Source: Myxocyprinus asiaticus
Taxonomy: Eukaryota > Chordata > Actinopteri > Cypriniformes > Catostomidae
Direction: 5' to 3'
DNA: 64,000 nt
Assembly: GCF_019703515.2 (NCBI RefSeq)
Contig: NC_059373.1
Span: forward strand, 12,559,281-12,623,280
Shown: in pieces, positions 24,283 to 36,124 of the stretch
Layout: each line of letters begins with the position of its first letter
Position numbering within the stretch: the stretch's first letter is position 1
The notes under the pieces: model-generated
What the model was told of the DNA's origin: nothing
The model's input: the letters and a program-made list of their open reading frames with translations, nothing else
The model's database searches: none
Translations under genes and position numbers: made by a program

Positions 24283-24654
24283 TTTTGAAGCCAGTCTATT
24301 GAATAATGTGGCTTTATATTATATATATTTTATATAATAATGTGACACAAAAACAATGTTAAGCTTCATTTAACAAACCAAATAGCTTTCAACTGTGTTT
24401 GATATAATGGTAATTTTCTAGTACCAATTTAGCATGATTACTCAAGGATTAGGTGTTGGAGTGTTGGCTGCTGGAAATGGGGCCTGTCTAGACTTTTTTC
24501 AAATAGTGATGGTGCTGTTTTTACATCAGTAATGTCCTGACTATACTTTGTGATCAGTTGAATGCCACTTTGGTTAATTAAGGTACCAATTTCCTTCCGA
24601 AACAGCAAAATCTGTACATTATTCCAAACTTTTGGCCACCAGTGTGTATATGTA

Positions 24655-24658
24655 TGTT

Positions 24659-24715
<57 letters not shown>

Positions 24716-24716
24716 T
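24655..24716. repeat. (TG)n(TA)n microsatellite
   Basis: TG dinucleotides followed by TA dinucleotides just outside the Tc1 right end. Confidence 0.93.
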
Positions 24717-25374
24717 AGTCTTTCTTTACTGTAACTTTTTGGCACAGACACAAAGACAACAAGAGTGCAAATTAAATGAAATCCCTGATGCAGTTTATTG
24801 TGCTACTCCAATCCCATTCAATAATAACCAGAAAAAAGAAGAAAAAAAAAAAGATTTGGTACATAACACAGGACTTTTCATTATAAAACAAGCCCAAAAT
24901 ACACATGGGACAACTATTTTAAAATGTCTGCGCTCCCAGTTGTGGTCTCACTGACGGCTGATTTGCTGAGAAAGTGACTCGAATTCAAACTGCTGGCCTG
25001 AGCTCCTGAGTTTAAACGAGCTCTTGTCGGGTGATTCATTATAAAGACACGGTTCAAAAATGTGAAAATGGTTCATGAATCAGACTTCATGGCTCGCACT
25101 GTGTTGGTTGTTGCATGCAGCCAACGAGCTCATTTCATCAACAGAAAGGGTGAAAAGTGGCACGAGACAAACTGGCGCTCTAAAGATGTATTCAATAACT
25201 CACAAGATGATACCTGACGAATCCAGATATGAAAGGGCACATCCTGACTGTCGACAATGGCAACTAGAATTTAAATAGTCACATTGATTTATTTTTGGTT
25301 GCATTTGCGACCATTTTAGTCGCAGTCTGGAGCCCTGAAACAATTTCTATATTTCTCAAACTGTATCAAAACAC
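24717..25374. other. Unassigned interval
   Basis: No coding or repeat structure recognised apart from short A-rich runs. Confidence 0.35.
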
Positions 25375-25382
25375 AAATGCAA

Positions 25383-25993
25383 TAGGGATGTACCGATTCG
25401 ATACCTGGATCGGTATCGGCTCCGATACTGAAGCTTTTACATGGATCGGGTATCGGTCCATTGTGCCCAATCCAAATCCGATACTGTGTGTTAGTCATGT
25501 TCGTTACTGTCAAGCTCCAAAAATGACATAAAAGAACCATAAAAACACAAAGTAGTTCATATGACTCATGCATTTTATTCAAAGCCACTTGAAGATGTGC
25601 AATAGCTCTGTGAATCACAAAAGGCTGCATTTAATAAGTAAATATATAAAATGCACGCACAGCAACAGTGCGTTAGTGAATGGCGCTGCTCTGTTTACAC
25701 ACACACTCGCGGCTATTTTTAGCCTTCACGCAGTGCGCAATATTTGAGCGCTACTCACGTCACGAACAACATCTCAGATGTACATACTCAATAGTTCGGT
25801 TCACTTATAATATGCATTTAGAATGGCACCGGAGGTGCTTTTTTACCAGAATTTGAATAACAAGCGCATTAAACTACTGTGAACTTGATATTCTAAACTG
25901 ATTATGCAAAAACAATACTGGTATCGGATCGGGATCGGCCGATACTGAGATTTCCGATATCGGAAGAGAAAAAGTAGTATCGGTGCATCCCTA
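25383..25993. mobile_element. hAT-like non-autonomous element with a perfect 8-bp target duplication
   Basis: Inverted ends TAGGGATGTACCGATTCGAT and GTATCGGTGCATCCCTA. Both sides carry the identical octamer aaatgcaa (25375-25382 and 25994-26001). 611 bases; the arms contain repeated CCGATACTG / ATCGGTATCGG motifs. No transposase. The perfect duplication suggests a comparatively recent insertion. Confidence 0.92.
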
Positions 25994-26001
25994 AAATGCA
26001 A

Positions 26002-26559
26002 GTCATTAGAAATCTGAAATAATTACAGATAACAACTCTTACCATATACAGTTAATGCTGTTTTGTGATCAGTTGAATGCCACTTTGGTTACTTAAGGTT
26101 AATTAACAAAGGGCAGTCACAAATATGATAATTATTTTTTAAGTGTATGATTTCCATGGACCATGTCCACATATGCACATGCGTAATATTGTTAATTTTC
26201 AGCGTACAGTATGGTTGTGTGATTTCTGTTCTCCCCTCTGAAGTTTTACAGAGCTCTTATTCAATGCAATGACAAAATTAATATTGTTACAGTATTTTAA
26301 CTCACACTCAAAGTCTTATCTTGTTGGGGTAACATGAGGACGGCATGTGTGTAGCTTATACAATACTTCACAGCTTTTTTCATTTTTTATTCATAATAAA
26401 TTAAGTAATTTTTTCACCAAATTCTACTGACTGTAAACAGAGACTATTTAGCAGAGACAGGTCACTTCTATTAAATTTGATTTAGATACAAATATCACCT
26501 ATGAATCATCTCGAGATGCGCATTAGCTATACAGAGCCAGGAAAATTGTGTTTTTAGCA
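26002..26559. other. Unassigned AT-rich interval
   Basis: Contains a stray 27-base match to the Tc1 end sequence (GATCAGTTGAATGCCACTTT at about 26060), probably a fragment. Otherwise nothing recognised. Confidence 0.35.
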
Positions 26560-26790
26560 TAATCTGAGGTAAAGTGCAATTTGTGATACCAGCGTTGTCA
26601 GATTTTACTGCTGATTTGAAATATGTTCTTTAATCGTAATCTTGACCAATTGTTTTGGAGATTTCTATCTTTCCCCATTCAAGTAGATAGGAGCTGCACT
26701 GGAATGACTGGAAATAGCTTCCCGGGAGTGTTCCAAAGATGGCCGACAGTGGACTGACTTGCTAGAAAGACTCTGATGTAAAGCTGGCCT
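26560..26790 (-). repeat. Unnamed dispersed repeat, copy 2 (inverted)
   Basis: Reverse complement of the copy at 4640-4860: GATTTTACTGCTGATTTGAA, TTGACCAATTGTTTTGGAGA and AAGATGGCCGACAGTGGACT read backwards. It appears slightly longer here, extending through GAGCCAGGAAAATTGTG. Confidence 0.65.
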
Positions 26791-26813
26791 GGAAATTTTT
26801 GTAATTTTCATTG

Positions 26814-27450
26814 AAAGAATATTCTGGGTTCATTACAAGTTAAGCTCAATTGACAGCATTTGTTGCACGATGTTGATTATCACAAAAATTTATTTTGACT
26901 TTTCTTTAAAAAAAAAAAAAAAAAGAATGAAGCAAATGTCGAGCTTACAGTGAGTTTAAGTGAATGGGGCCTTTTTTTTTTTTTTTGAGGGTTTAATAAT
27001 TTTATTATTAAAATATAATATATAATTTTATCAAAGCACTTAGATTAATTCTGTTAAAGCTGGTGTATTATTAGAGCTGTAAAGTCATCGTTTTTAAATC
27101 ATTTGTTTCAGGATTTACAGTGTTATGTTGTTACAGCAAAGAAGTTGAAAAATGTAATAAAACTTTACATTGAAAAGATTAGTAGGCGATTTTAACAATC
27201 TAGTTAACACGCATATTTTGTACTTCTTGGTGGTATACTGTTGAAACAGTGTGTATTTTAACGATTTTGGATTGGCCCCCATTCACTTCCATTATAATTG
27301 CATCACTGTAAGAATTTTTTTCCTTATTTTATTATTTGCTTTAAGAAAAGGAGAGACAATTCGAAAAAATTTTTTTTGAGGTAATCAACATTATGCCACA
27401 AATGCTGTCGATTGAGCTTAACTTGTGTTGAACCTGGAATATTCCTTTAA
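26814..27450. mobile_element. Second fold-back family, full palindromic copy
   Basis: Starts AAAGAATATTCTGGGTTCAT and ends GAACCTGGAATATTCCTTTAA. Arms contain CAAGTTAAGCTCAATTGACA and its inverse CTGTCGATTGAGCTTAACTT. About 640 bases. Confidence 0.85.
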
Positions 27451-27594
27451 AGTCATATACTCTTTATACTGTTACCACATTACTGTCAAAAATAATCTTT
27501 TGTTGTATTACAGTAAAAATTATGTAAAACAAGGTTGTTATATTTAAATCAGCATAAAGCAGTACAACAAATACAATTATGTTAAAACACTTTC

Positions 27595-27599
<5 letters not shown>

Positions 27600-27629
<30 letters not shown>
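27600..27629. repeat. (CA)n microsatellite
   Basis: About 15 CA units. Confidence 0.95.
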
Positions 27630-27631
<2 letters not shown>

Positions 27632-28039
27632 TCCATTACAGTGATAAGAATTTGGAAAGGGTGCTGTCATAAAAATTTCAATGCAAAAAAGATCTTAATA
27701 TAACTTTTGAACTTGGGGCTTCAAAACAACTAAAAAAAAAAAAATCTTATCTACAAGTTCACATGCACGATCTTCAGAAATGGACATAATGGCAATGGCA
27801 AATTTACTTGGCCTTATGAAAGTTATTGTGTACCAATGCATGAGCATACTCCCCATCTAAGCTCCTAATCAGCCGATCAAATGAAACACACTAGATCTCT
27901 GCAAAAGCTGAAAACGTTAATATGCGCGAACGCACATCTAAATTATTTACTACAAGCATTAGCTACGATCGATGACCAAACACCCGACAAATCCACCACA
28001 TGTCATAAATTCGAAACAATTAGGTGCTCCCCCCGTAAT

Positions 28040-28560
28040 TCTTAAAAATCCAAATGGAATTTATAATGAGCTTCACATCTAGAAATTTCCGTCAGGAATG
28101 ATTTCAAACCGCAGGCCAACTGATTCGTTCCAATCGGCGCTTTTCTTAATAACGCAGTGATGTCATAAAGTAACCTCTTCGCAGCTCTCGGGCACCGGGC
28201 TTCGTTGCACTTCCTGCACAGCACACCATCATATCGAGCCCGCTACAACTGAACGCAATTGCTAATGTTCCCATTGCTCTAATTGTGAGGACATTACCTT
28301 TTCCAGCGCCAAACCGAATCTGGGAGGGGATTTAGCTACTTTCACCAATCCGTGTGCACTCCAAAACCGATGATAGAAGATGTGGAAGCAGAACAGGGTG
28401 TTCAAACTATAAATCTGCGCTCTCAAGTATGGAAAACAGTAATGAACAGTGATTATTAATATTTGGAAGTAGGACTCATTTATTGTGCTTGCCGTTCAGA
28501 GTCGAGAAAATGGCGCATTGAACAAATGGGAAGTGACGTCAGGGCATAATTATCATACTG
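28040..28560 (-). promoter_or_regulatory. Orphan promoter-like island, candidate adnp2 promoter/first exon
   Basis: A comparatively CpG-richer patch in an AT-rich intergenic stretch. It has a CRE-type TGACGTCA (about 28532-28539), an AAAATGGCGC sequence resembling a YY1 site (about 28509-28518), CCAAT motifs (about 28130 and 28570) and no TATA box. On the minus strand GGCGCTGGAAAAG|gtaatg (28296-28308) is a good splice donor, which could join the adnp2 acceptor at 15866, giving a 12.4 kb first intron. This is inference from motif and orientation only; it might instead be a relic or belong to a non-coding gene. Confidence 0.35.
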
Positions 28561-29611
28561 GCCGGCTGGCCAATCCAATTTCAGTACGCTTGATGTGGAA
28601 AAACTTTGTTATATACCTCTTATCTTGATTATTAGTGGCAAGCACGTGGAGTAGTATGTTCAACTTTTCTGTTGTTAACTTGTCTGATTGTGGTTAGTTT
28701 CAGTCTTTCAAACATTCCTCCTTAAACAGCCTTTACTGAAAAGTGGTGTGGCCACAAGGGGGCGCCATTACTTGTAATGTATAAGGCTAGCCACTAGAGG
28801 GCCTACTGAGCAGTCAGCTGGTTGCTAAGAAACAGCACTAGATGGCAGTGCCCTATTGGCTGAAGTCATATCACACCACTACTCTTCAGCCAATAGACAA
28901 TGAGTACTTGATTCCACCAAAAGGCATATGAAAAAAACAGCTTTTAGCTACTTGCAATGACGGTACATGAAATTTGTTACGATTCAGTTGTGTCATGGCA
29001 TGAAATACACAAAATTACACTAAACAATGCATGAGAAGTAGTTTGTTGTTTTATTATAAGTTTTGGTCACTCAAGACTATTCTGTTCGCAATTGTTTTTT
29101 AAATTCCGATTTACGTTACTATCAAATTTTTAAAAAATGACAAGGTAAATATTTGTAACAAGCTTCAAGGTAATGTCTGTGGGCAATTTTCAGCCAACAT
29201 GTGATTTGTTTTTAAATATAATAACCCAATAACATTTTAAATAACGCTATTAAGATCATCGTAACGTGCGTCATTCATTTTATTGACTTGACACTTTTTC
29301 CCAAATCAACGCATGCATTTTTCTATATAATGAAGAACATGTGTGCAACCAAGGGGTTGTCAGGTCCGAAACAGGGGTCAGGAATTGGCTGGTTAGCGTG
29401 ACCCAGTTAGCCCCTACTGGCAGATGCGGGAACTACACCTTTGGGTGCTAAAAAGCATTTTTCCCCATTGATAGCCATTCAAAATTACCCATGTAGCACT
29501 GCCATAGAGATGAATCGGAATGCTCATAAATAGCTTTCTCCAGATATCTTAAAACACCTTTGGTCCAAATGTGCTTAACAAAGGTCAGATCTCTCATGAC
29601 AACCTTGACAG
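28561..29611. other. Unassigned intergenic interval
   Basis: Contains a perfect 13-bp inverted repeat, CTATTGGCTGAAG (28853-28865) and CTTCAGCCAATAG (28884-28896) with an 18-base loop. No gene or clear element boundaries otherwise. Confidence 0.4.
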
Positions 29612-30480
29612 CCCTAGTGGAAAAACCAGCTTAAGCTGGTAGCTGTGTTTTGGAACAAGTTAGCTGGTTTAAGCTGGTCATAAACTGGTCCAAGCTGGCC
29701 ATGAGCTGGTCCAAGCTGGTCAGTGGGAGACCAACTTGGACCAGCTACCAGCTGGTCATACCAGCTCAAGCTGGTCACGCTGGTTTTTGGAAGATGGTAG
29801 CTGGTTGACCAGCTTATGACCAGCTCGGAGTGGACCAGCTCATGCCAGCTAATAACCAGCTTCCAGGGGTGGAAAGAGTACTGAAAAATAATACTCAAGT
29901 AAAAGTACTGTTACTTCTTAAAAAATGAGTAGAGTAAAAGTACCTGTCCTAAAAACTACTCAAGTAAGAGTAAAAGAGTAGCTTATTTAAAAGTACTCAT
30001 GAGTAGTGAGCATTGAGTACTGAGTTGTGAAATCTATGCTCCTTTATTATAAAAACTCGATGCTGCAATTTAAAAATGATCACACATACCATAATTTACA
30101 TTCCCTTTTATGGCTGTTTGCCAGAAAGAATAAAAAAATAGGTATTTTATAGGTGTTTGTGATTGACAACTTTTAAAATACATCACTTATCTATGATAGT
30201 GTAAACACTACATGAATCTGATTTTAAAAAAATAAATAAAAGGGCGACATGACTACAGAAATTAAAAGAATGTATGAAACAACTACATTAAAATCAGTTT
30301 ATGTATAGGGTCTAAATTTTCCTTAATGCCGACTGAGAGAGTTATTGTTGCACATAAAACATGTTCAAAACAATGCAAGGAATGCAAAAAAACACTAAAA
30401 AAGCAGGGTCACTTGGCGCGTCATGTCCCGCACAATAGAGGCAGTAGAGCAGTTGTTTGGTACAGGGGCCACATTGGGCT

Positions 30481-31184
30481 TTAAAGTAATAATTCACACA
30501 AAAATGAAACTTCTCTCATCGTTTAGTCACCCTTATGCCATCCTTATGTGTATGACTTTCTTCAGCAGAACACAAATTAAGATTTTTGGAAGAATACCCA
30601 TTCAAAGCCATTTTTGGTCCATACAGTGCAAGTGAATAGGTGCTAAAATTTTAGGTGCTACATAAAAGTAGCCTAATTCATGTGACTCCTGTGGTTAAAT
30701 CTATGTCTTCAGATAAGATATGATAGGTTGGGTGAGAAACAGATCGATATTAAAGTCCATTTTTACTAGAAATTCTCCTCCCTGCTCAGTCAATCTCCAC
30801 CTTAACTTTCACATTCTTTCTTTTGTTTTTGGTGATTCACATTCTTCATGCATATCAACACCTACTGGGCAGCAAGAAGAATTTCTAGCAAATATTGATT
30901 TAAATATTGATCTTTTTCTCACCCACACCTATCATATCACTTCTGAAGTCATGGATTTAACCACTGGAGTCATATTAATTACTTTTGTGCTGCCTTTATG
31001 TGCTTTTTGTAGCGTCAAAATGTTGGCATCCATTCACTTGTATTGTATGGACCTACAAAGCTGAAATGTTCTTCTAAAAATCTTCATTTGTGTTCTGCAG
31101 AAAGAAAGTCATACACATCTGGGATGGCATAAGAGTGAGTAAATGATGAGAGAATTTTCATTTTTGAGTGAACTATTTCTTTAA
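30481..31184. mobile_element. TTAA fold-back element, full copy
   Basis: TTAAAGTAATAATTCACAC at the left and GAGTGAACTATTTCTTTAA at the right, arms in inverted orientation with the usual markers. TTAA at both ends; third level of the nest. Confidence 0.83.
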
Positions 31185-32027
31185 GTAGCACATGGGGGGC
31201 CACATTGTCCTCCTTTTGAGATACAGTGTTCCACATTGATTTAGTTCTTTTATCTTTTAAGCCCAGCAATATTTGTGTTCTCATTCTAATGCATGATGCA
31301 CAATTTTCTTTTGTTTGTGACGAATGGGATATTCTGCCTGAAGTATTGCTCTACAAAGGTTGATACTTTTCTATCAGGCATTAGAAAAAACATGATAAAG
31401 GCTAAGCATAATTATAAATTATTTGGTCATCTCTACTTTCCTGGTAATTTATTATACAAATTAACACGATCTCTACATTAGGGGTCGGTATTATTAAAAA
31501 AAATAAAATAGTATTATTAAAAATGTCACTGTTTTATTCTATTACATTAATACTTTTAAAGCTACTCAAGTTATTCAGCCAAAAGTAGTGAGTGGTTTTC
31601 TCGTTTCCTTGTTATTGTTGTTTGATTAATAGCCTTTATATGATATAGCCTACTAGACAGTGCTCAGTTCAGTTACATGTACACTTGAAGTCTGACATTT
31701 TGATGCAAATACGCTTTTTGTCCCACTGTTTAAAGTTCACTTTAGACCAAACCGTCTGCGTTTACATTAATGCCTCACCAAGACGGGCATTGGCGGAATT
31801 CTAAAGTTTATTTGATCATTTAGGCGCGAACCCTCAATAGCGCACAGACATTAGCCGCCTGTCAATCAAACAGTGCTTAGCTACAGACCTCAGGAAATAA
31901 AAAGTCAATCTTTTATATTTGATCTAGATCAAGCACCCAGAGGTTGTCTTGCTATCGCGATCGATGTAATGAACACCCCTGTTCTAGAAAATTACTCAAA
32001 AGTTTATCATCGATATCGAGGACATCT

Positions 32028-32062
32028 CTCTCTCTCTCTCTCTCTCGCTCTCTCTCTCTCTC
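32028..32062. repeat. (TC)n microsatellite
   Basis: CT dinucleotides with one interruption (TCGC). Confidence 0.9.
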
Positions 32063-32656
32063 TTTTTTTTTCAGATAAACATCAAGATTGCTTTATCGCC
32101 CAGCCCTATTGATAACATTGCCTTAATCTCTCACATCAACCCGATAATCTCAGTGGTAGATAGTTAAATTACAGGCTACATTATTGACACACAGTTATCT
32201 AGTAATCAGAAATATGAAATGTAACTTGATATGTTTCTTCAAATTAGAGGCAGGATTAATGTTGATATCTGGCTTGAGCAAGTTAAACTCACATGACACA
32301 GTCAATTGGCCTTTTTCACTGCGAAAAGCCCTTTCAGGTGCTGCTGTGATGTTCAGGTGTTGAAAATGTGTTTGAGGCATCCTCCACATCCATTACAGTT
32401 GGCGCCTGATCTACAGCTGCTGTTCAAGTTTTGTTTTACATGTGATTTGATTTGAGGGAGTCACAAGACTCTCCCTAGTCAATCATGTTGATAGATAAAA
32501 ATAAAATCAGGCGAACACAGGTGGTGGGATAATAGTGCATTAAAAGTACAGTTACAGCACTTAAAATGTACTCAAGTAAAAGTATACAATTTTAAAACTA
32601 CTTAAAAAAGTACAATTCCTGGGAAAAACTACTTAATTACAGTAATGTGAGTATTT

Positions 32657-32876
32657 GTAATTTGTTACTTTACAACCCTACCAGCTTCGACAAGCTTATG
32701 ACCAGCTTAAACCAGCTACCATGTTCCAAAACACAGCTACCAGTTTAAGCTGGTCATAAGCTTGTCGAAGCTGGTAGGGTTGTAAAGTAACAAATTACAA
32801 AGTACCAGCTTCGACAAGCTTATGACCAGCTTAAACCAGCTACCATGTTCCAAAACACAGCTACCAGTTTAAGATG
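32657..32876. repeat. Inverted triplication of a transposon end plus AGCTGGT unit
   Basis: A module reading AATTTGTTACTTTACAACCC then the ACCAGCTTCGACAAGCTTAT block occurs forward (32657-32746), inverted (about 32747-32803, TAGGGTTGTAAAGTAACAAA) and then its satellite part forward again (32804-32876). The forward satellite blocks are identical over about 70 bases. Confidence 0.85.
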
Positions 32877-33168
32877 TTTTTTCCACTAGGGAATTCTTTC
32901 TTCCCAGCAGGAAAATAGAGCTAATTTAGAAAAGTTCAACCTGGCATGGGCGCTACTAATCCAGTTTTACTCAGCAGTCATTGAGTCTGTCCTCTGCACT
33001 TTAATAACTGTCTGGTTTGGTTCAGCTATGAAATCAGATATCAGAACACTACAAAGGACAGTTCGGACTGCTAATGGATTATTGGTTATTTTTTATTTTA
33101 ATAAGCAAATTCATTAAGTCCCATCCCTCCACTAGAATAAATAGTCCCTATGTAATGTAAGGTTATGG

Positions 33169-34120
33169 CAGGGGTCGGCAACCTATGGCACGCGTTCCAG
33201 CATTAACACGCAGAGGGGTAATCAGTGGCATGCCAGCAATGGCAAGAGAGTAGTCTATTTTATCTATATAAATTCCGCACCTGCATTCCAGTCTTCATCT
33301 TGATGTAATTCTTCCTCATGATCACGCAGCATGTTTTCATGAGCTGAATGGGAGGCTAAACAAAAAGTTAAAATGTGACAAGACTGCAGTATACCCAACA
33401 GACTCGTGCAGCGCATGCAAGCAATTTGTGCATCATGAGCCGGCAGCGCTTCACATTTGGTTAATCACACGAGTAAACACCCACTTTGATTCGGTCAGAC
33501 TGCGGATGAATGCCTACATTCAGTGTTTCATTTGTTTCTTTTTGCTTTAAGAACAACACGTGATGAAATAAGAAATACACCACTATTAATCCTTGTGATT
33601 TCCAACCCAGCATACAGGTACACCCTCCTTAAACCATGGTCACACTCAAAATTACATTAAATGATTAAAAGAGAAAACATAAACCCACATCATGGGGTTA
33701 AAAAATCTGAGTCTATTAAAAATATAAATTAAACCTGAAAATAAAGTTTTAGTTTAATAAAATAGCCTGCTCCTCTCTCGCTGTTGCTTGCATGCTAGTG
33801 ATTACTCCTCTGTGTGATTTAGTAAAATGTATGACATAATATAAGAAATATGTAAGATTCCACACAATTTCGTGATCAGCAATCAAATAAACACATTTGT
33901 GACATTAACTGTGTTAACTCATTTTGTACAAAAGGACAGATTTTCTTTCATTAAAGCACTTTCACATGATGCTCTGTGAAAAATTCACATGCAGGATCAT
34001 GATTATATCATAATCATTGGGGATCGCACACATTTTTCACTCAAACTGTTATGCTAATAATATCATTTGTAATGAAAAATAAACAGGGGCGCTCCATGTC
34101 AAAAAGGTCGCCGACGCCTG
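33169..34120. mobile_element. hAT-like non-autonomous element (CAGGGGTCGGCAACCT ends)
   Basis: Inverted ends CAGGGGTCGGCAACCTATGG and AAAGGTCGCCGACGCCTG. Flanks ggttatgg (33161-33168) and ggttattg (34121-34128) match at 7 of 8 positions, fitting a hAT target duplication. 952 bases, no transposase ORF. Confidence 0.85.
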
Positions 34121-34479
34121 GGTTATTGTGTAATCACACTAGACTTTGTGCTCCATTCATAATATGAATATGAGCGTGGAAGTGTGGGAATGCAAAAAGT
34201 TTAATCTTTTGCTGCATACCAAAGTGCAAGTTTGGTGAAATCTAATCTGCGAGTTTGCATAGTGAAACAACGTTGTGTTTGTTAGCACAGCTGAAATGCT
34301 GTATTGACCAATTAGCATCCAAGACTGGGTGTTTTATAATGAATATGTTTTATATTCAGTCTGTTTTGGGTTTTTTATGTGGTTTCAATGAAGACAAATA
34401 TTCCAGTAACGTTTTTGTCTGTAGTGGATCCTTTTCACATTTCCGGGTTTGGAACGCGGGAGGGGGGATAAAGGGAAGT

Positions 34480-34660
34480 CAGTCCACTCGGCGGACATCT
34501 TGGAAACGCTCCTGGGCAGCTATTTTCTATGGATACAAGCAGCAAAAAAGTACAGCTACTCTCCACAATGGTTTGTCACCAGTAAGATCAAATAACATGT
34601 TTCAAATCAGCAAAGTCTGGCAACAATGGTAATATAGGCTAAATTGTGCTTCTTTAGCTT
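34480..34660 (+). repeat. Unnamed dispersed repeat, copy 3
   Basis: GTCAGTCCACTCGGCGGACA, TTGGAAACGCTCCTGGGCAG and TTTCAAATCAGCAAAGTCTG match the copies at 4640-4860 and 26560-26790. It is followed by an A run of about 24 (34674-34697). Confidence 0.65.
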
Positions 34661-34697
34661 AGAACACGCTAAAAAAAAAAAAAAAAAAAAAAAAAAA

Positions 34698-35519
34698 CAA
34701 CGCCATTTTTTAGGCTGGTCCATTTGAAGTGCATGTGCGTTTTCGAGATAACAGGCGATGTCTGTATCTGAAAGATGATTGGCTCTTTTACCTGTAAGGT
34801 GGGACATCCCTTTCTACATCTGCCATATTGGGCATTCCAATTTCTCCCATTCATTTTAATATAAGTGCTCTGTCTCTGGCTAAATATATCTGGTCAACTA
34901 TAGTGGGGTTAATTTCTATAGTGATGAATTGGAGAGCACAGAAAATATTATTTTTGCATTTCCATTTGCTCCATAATCAAAAGAAAATATAAAGTTTCCA
35001 AGACTTTCCAAAAGAGGAAAAATATAGACAGGGGTAGATTATGGCAGGCAGAAGAGAGGAAGATGCCAAATATTGTCACTCCCTCAGCAGCTGTATTTTA
35101 AACCCCATTGCAGAAGTTGATGTGTTTTTTTTTTATGAATGCAGAGTAATATAACAAACAATAAATATATACATTTATACAAAATAATCAAACTTTGAAA
35201 ATAATATATATATATATACAATTTTATTTTTTTGCCAGATTTACACTGCTAAATAAGGCAGAAACAGGCTGTGAAAAGGGTCCATGGAACATGTGTTAAA
35301 AATATGCCAACAATTTTTTAATGAAAGATTCCGAAAGATTCATTGTTAGTGACTACACTCTATACAAGAATTAAATATTCTAACTGAGTATTTCTAACTT
35401 CATTTTGGCTACTATTTGCACAGTGTACTAGCCTACAATTAATGATCACTTCAGACATACTGGAAAAAATTCACAGACTGGCAGCCTCGTTTTTGAGGAG
35501 CAATGAGTAGAGAATCTTC
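34698..35519. other. Unassigned AT-rich interval
   Basis: No gene found. The first 170 bases may belong to the neighbouring repeat. A short (TA)n run lies near 35205-35217. Confidence 0.35.
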
Positions 35520-36124
35520 TGGTGCGTTCAAGTCATGCCAGAATTATCGTATTTATGAGCTGAGCGCACATGAACGCCACCACAAAGTCATAATTATGAG
35601 TGGGAAACTCTGGATTTTCTTTGAGGCTGACTTTCCGAGTTGGGGCCATAAATATATATCGATTTATAAATCATAGCGGAAGCAAATTGTTATCAGTAAA
35701 AATTTAGTTTTACTTGAGAATTTTGACTGCAGTTTAGTTTGTATGCAGTTGTTGTGCTGTTAATGAAGAATAACAATAAAACTTGAAAATAATGAAAAAA
35801 TACAACTCATTTAGCTGGATTATGCAGCAACAAGCTTTGCAACAAAACTACATTTCCCATCATTATTTGTGGCTGCACTAGTTTGATTAAAAAATTTAAA
35901 AAAGACAGATAAAACATTAATGGGTGGCTTTCCTCTTCATTTTGTTGCATTAGTGCTGAAAAAACGTCCTGCCTTTGCTAAAAAGTGAAAAAGAGGGAAA
36001 GAAATATGAATTTGGAAAATGTGTCCATTCTTTCAGACTAAAATCATTTGAACGCACATCACATTGTATTTACAAATTCCGACCTCGTAAGAACGAACTT
36101 CCCAGGAGAACTTTGAATGCACCA
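35520..36124. mobile_element. Candidate non-autonomous element (GGTGCGTTCAAG ends)
   Basis: Left end TGGTGCGTTCAAGTCATGCC and right end CCAGGAGAACTTTGAATGCACCA are inverted relatives. About 600 bases without coding capacity. A target duplication was not resolved. Confidence 0.5.

Larger units (their letters stand above)
22309..24644 (-). mobile_element. Tc1-like element (GGCCAAAAGTTTGGAATAAT family) split by a hAT
   Basis: Left end CGGCCAAAAGTTTGGAATAA and right end TTATTCCAAACTTTTGGCCA. The element's own length is about 1.2 kb once the 1.13 kb insert at 23031-24162 is removed. Same family as 8473-9194, but this copy still has most of its transposase. Confidence 0.9.
29874..32680. mobile_element. 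hAT-like element inserted in the AGCTGGT array
   Basis: Left end CAGGGGTGGAAAGAGTACTG and right end TTGTTACTTTACAACCCTA. It is flanked on both sides by the identical octamer ccagcttc (29866-29873 and 32681-32688). Both arms are rich in CTCAAGTAAAAGTA units. It holds a fold-back insertion (30481-31184) and a TC microsatellite (32028-32062). No transposase found. Confidence 0.8.
29612..32891. mobile_element. AGCTGGT minisatellite-bearing element with nested insertions
   Basis: Inverted ends CCCTAGTGGAAAAACCAGC (29612) and TTTTTTCCACTAGGG (to 32891). Inside are many AGCTGGT/ACCAGCT units in both orientations (29626-29873 and 32680-32876). The interior is occupied by a 2.8 kb hAT-like insertion. 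No coding capacity of its own. Confidence 0.75.

Noticed and set aside
29626..29873. CRISPR-like array because of regularly spaced AGCTGGT units
   Set aside because: Units alternate in orientation, spacing is irregular, the host is eukaryotic, and it is an internal minisatellite of a DNA element.
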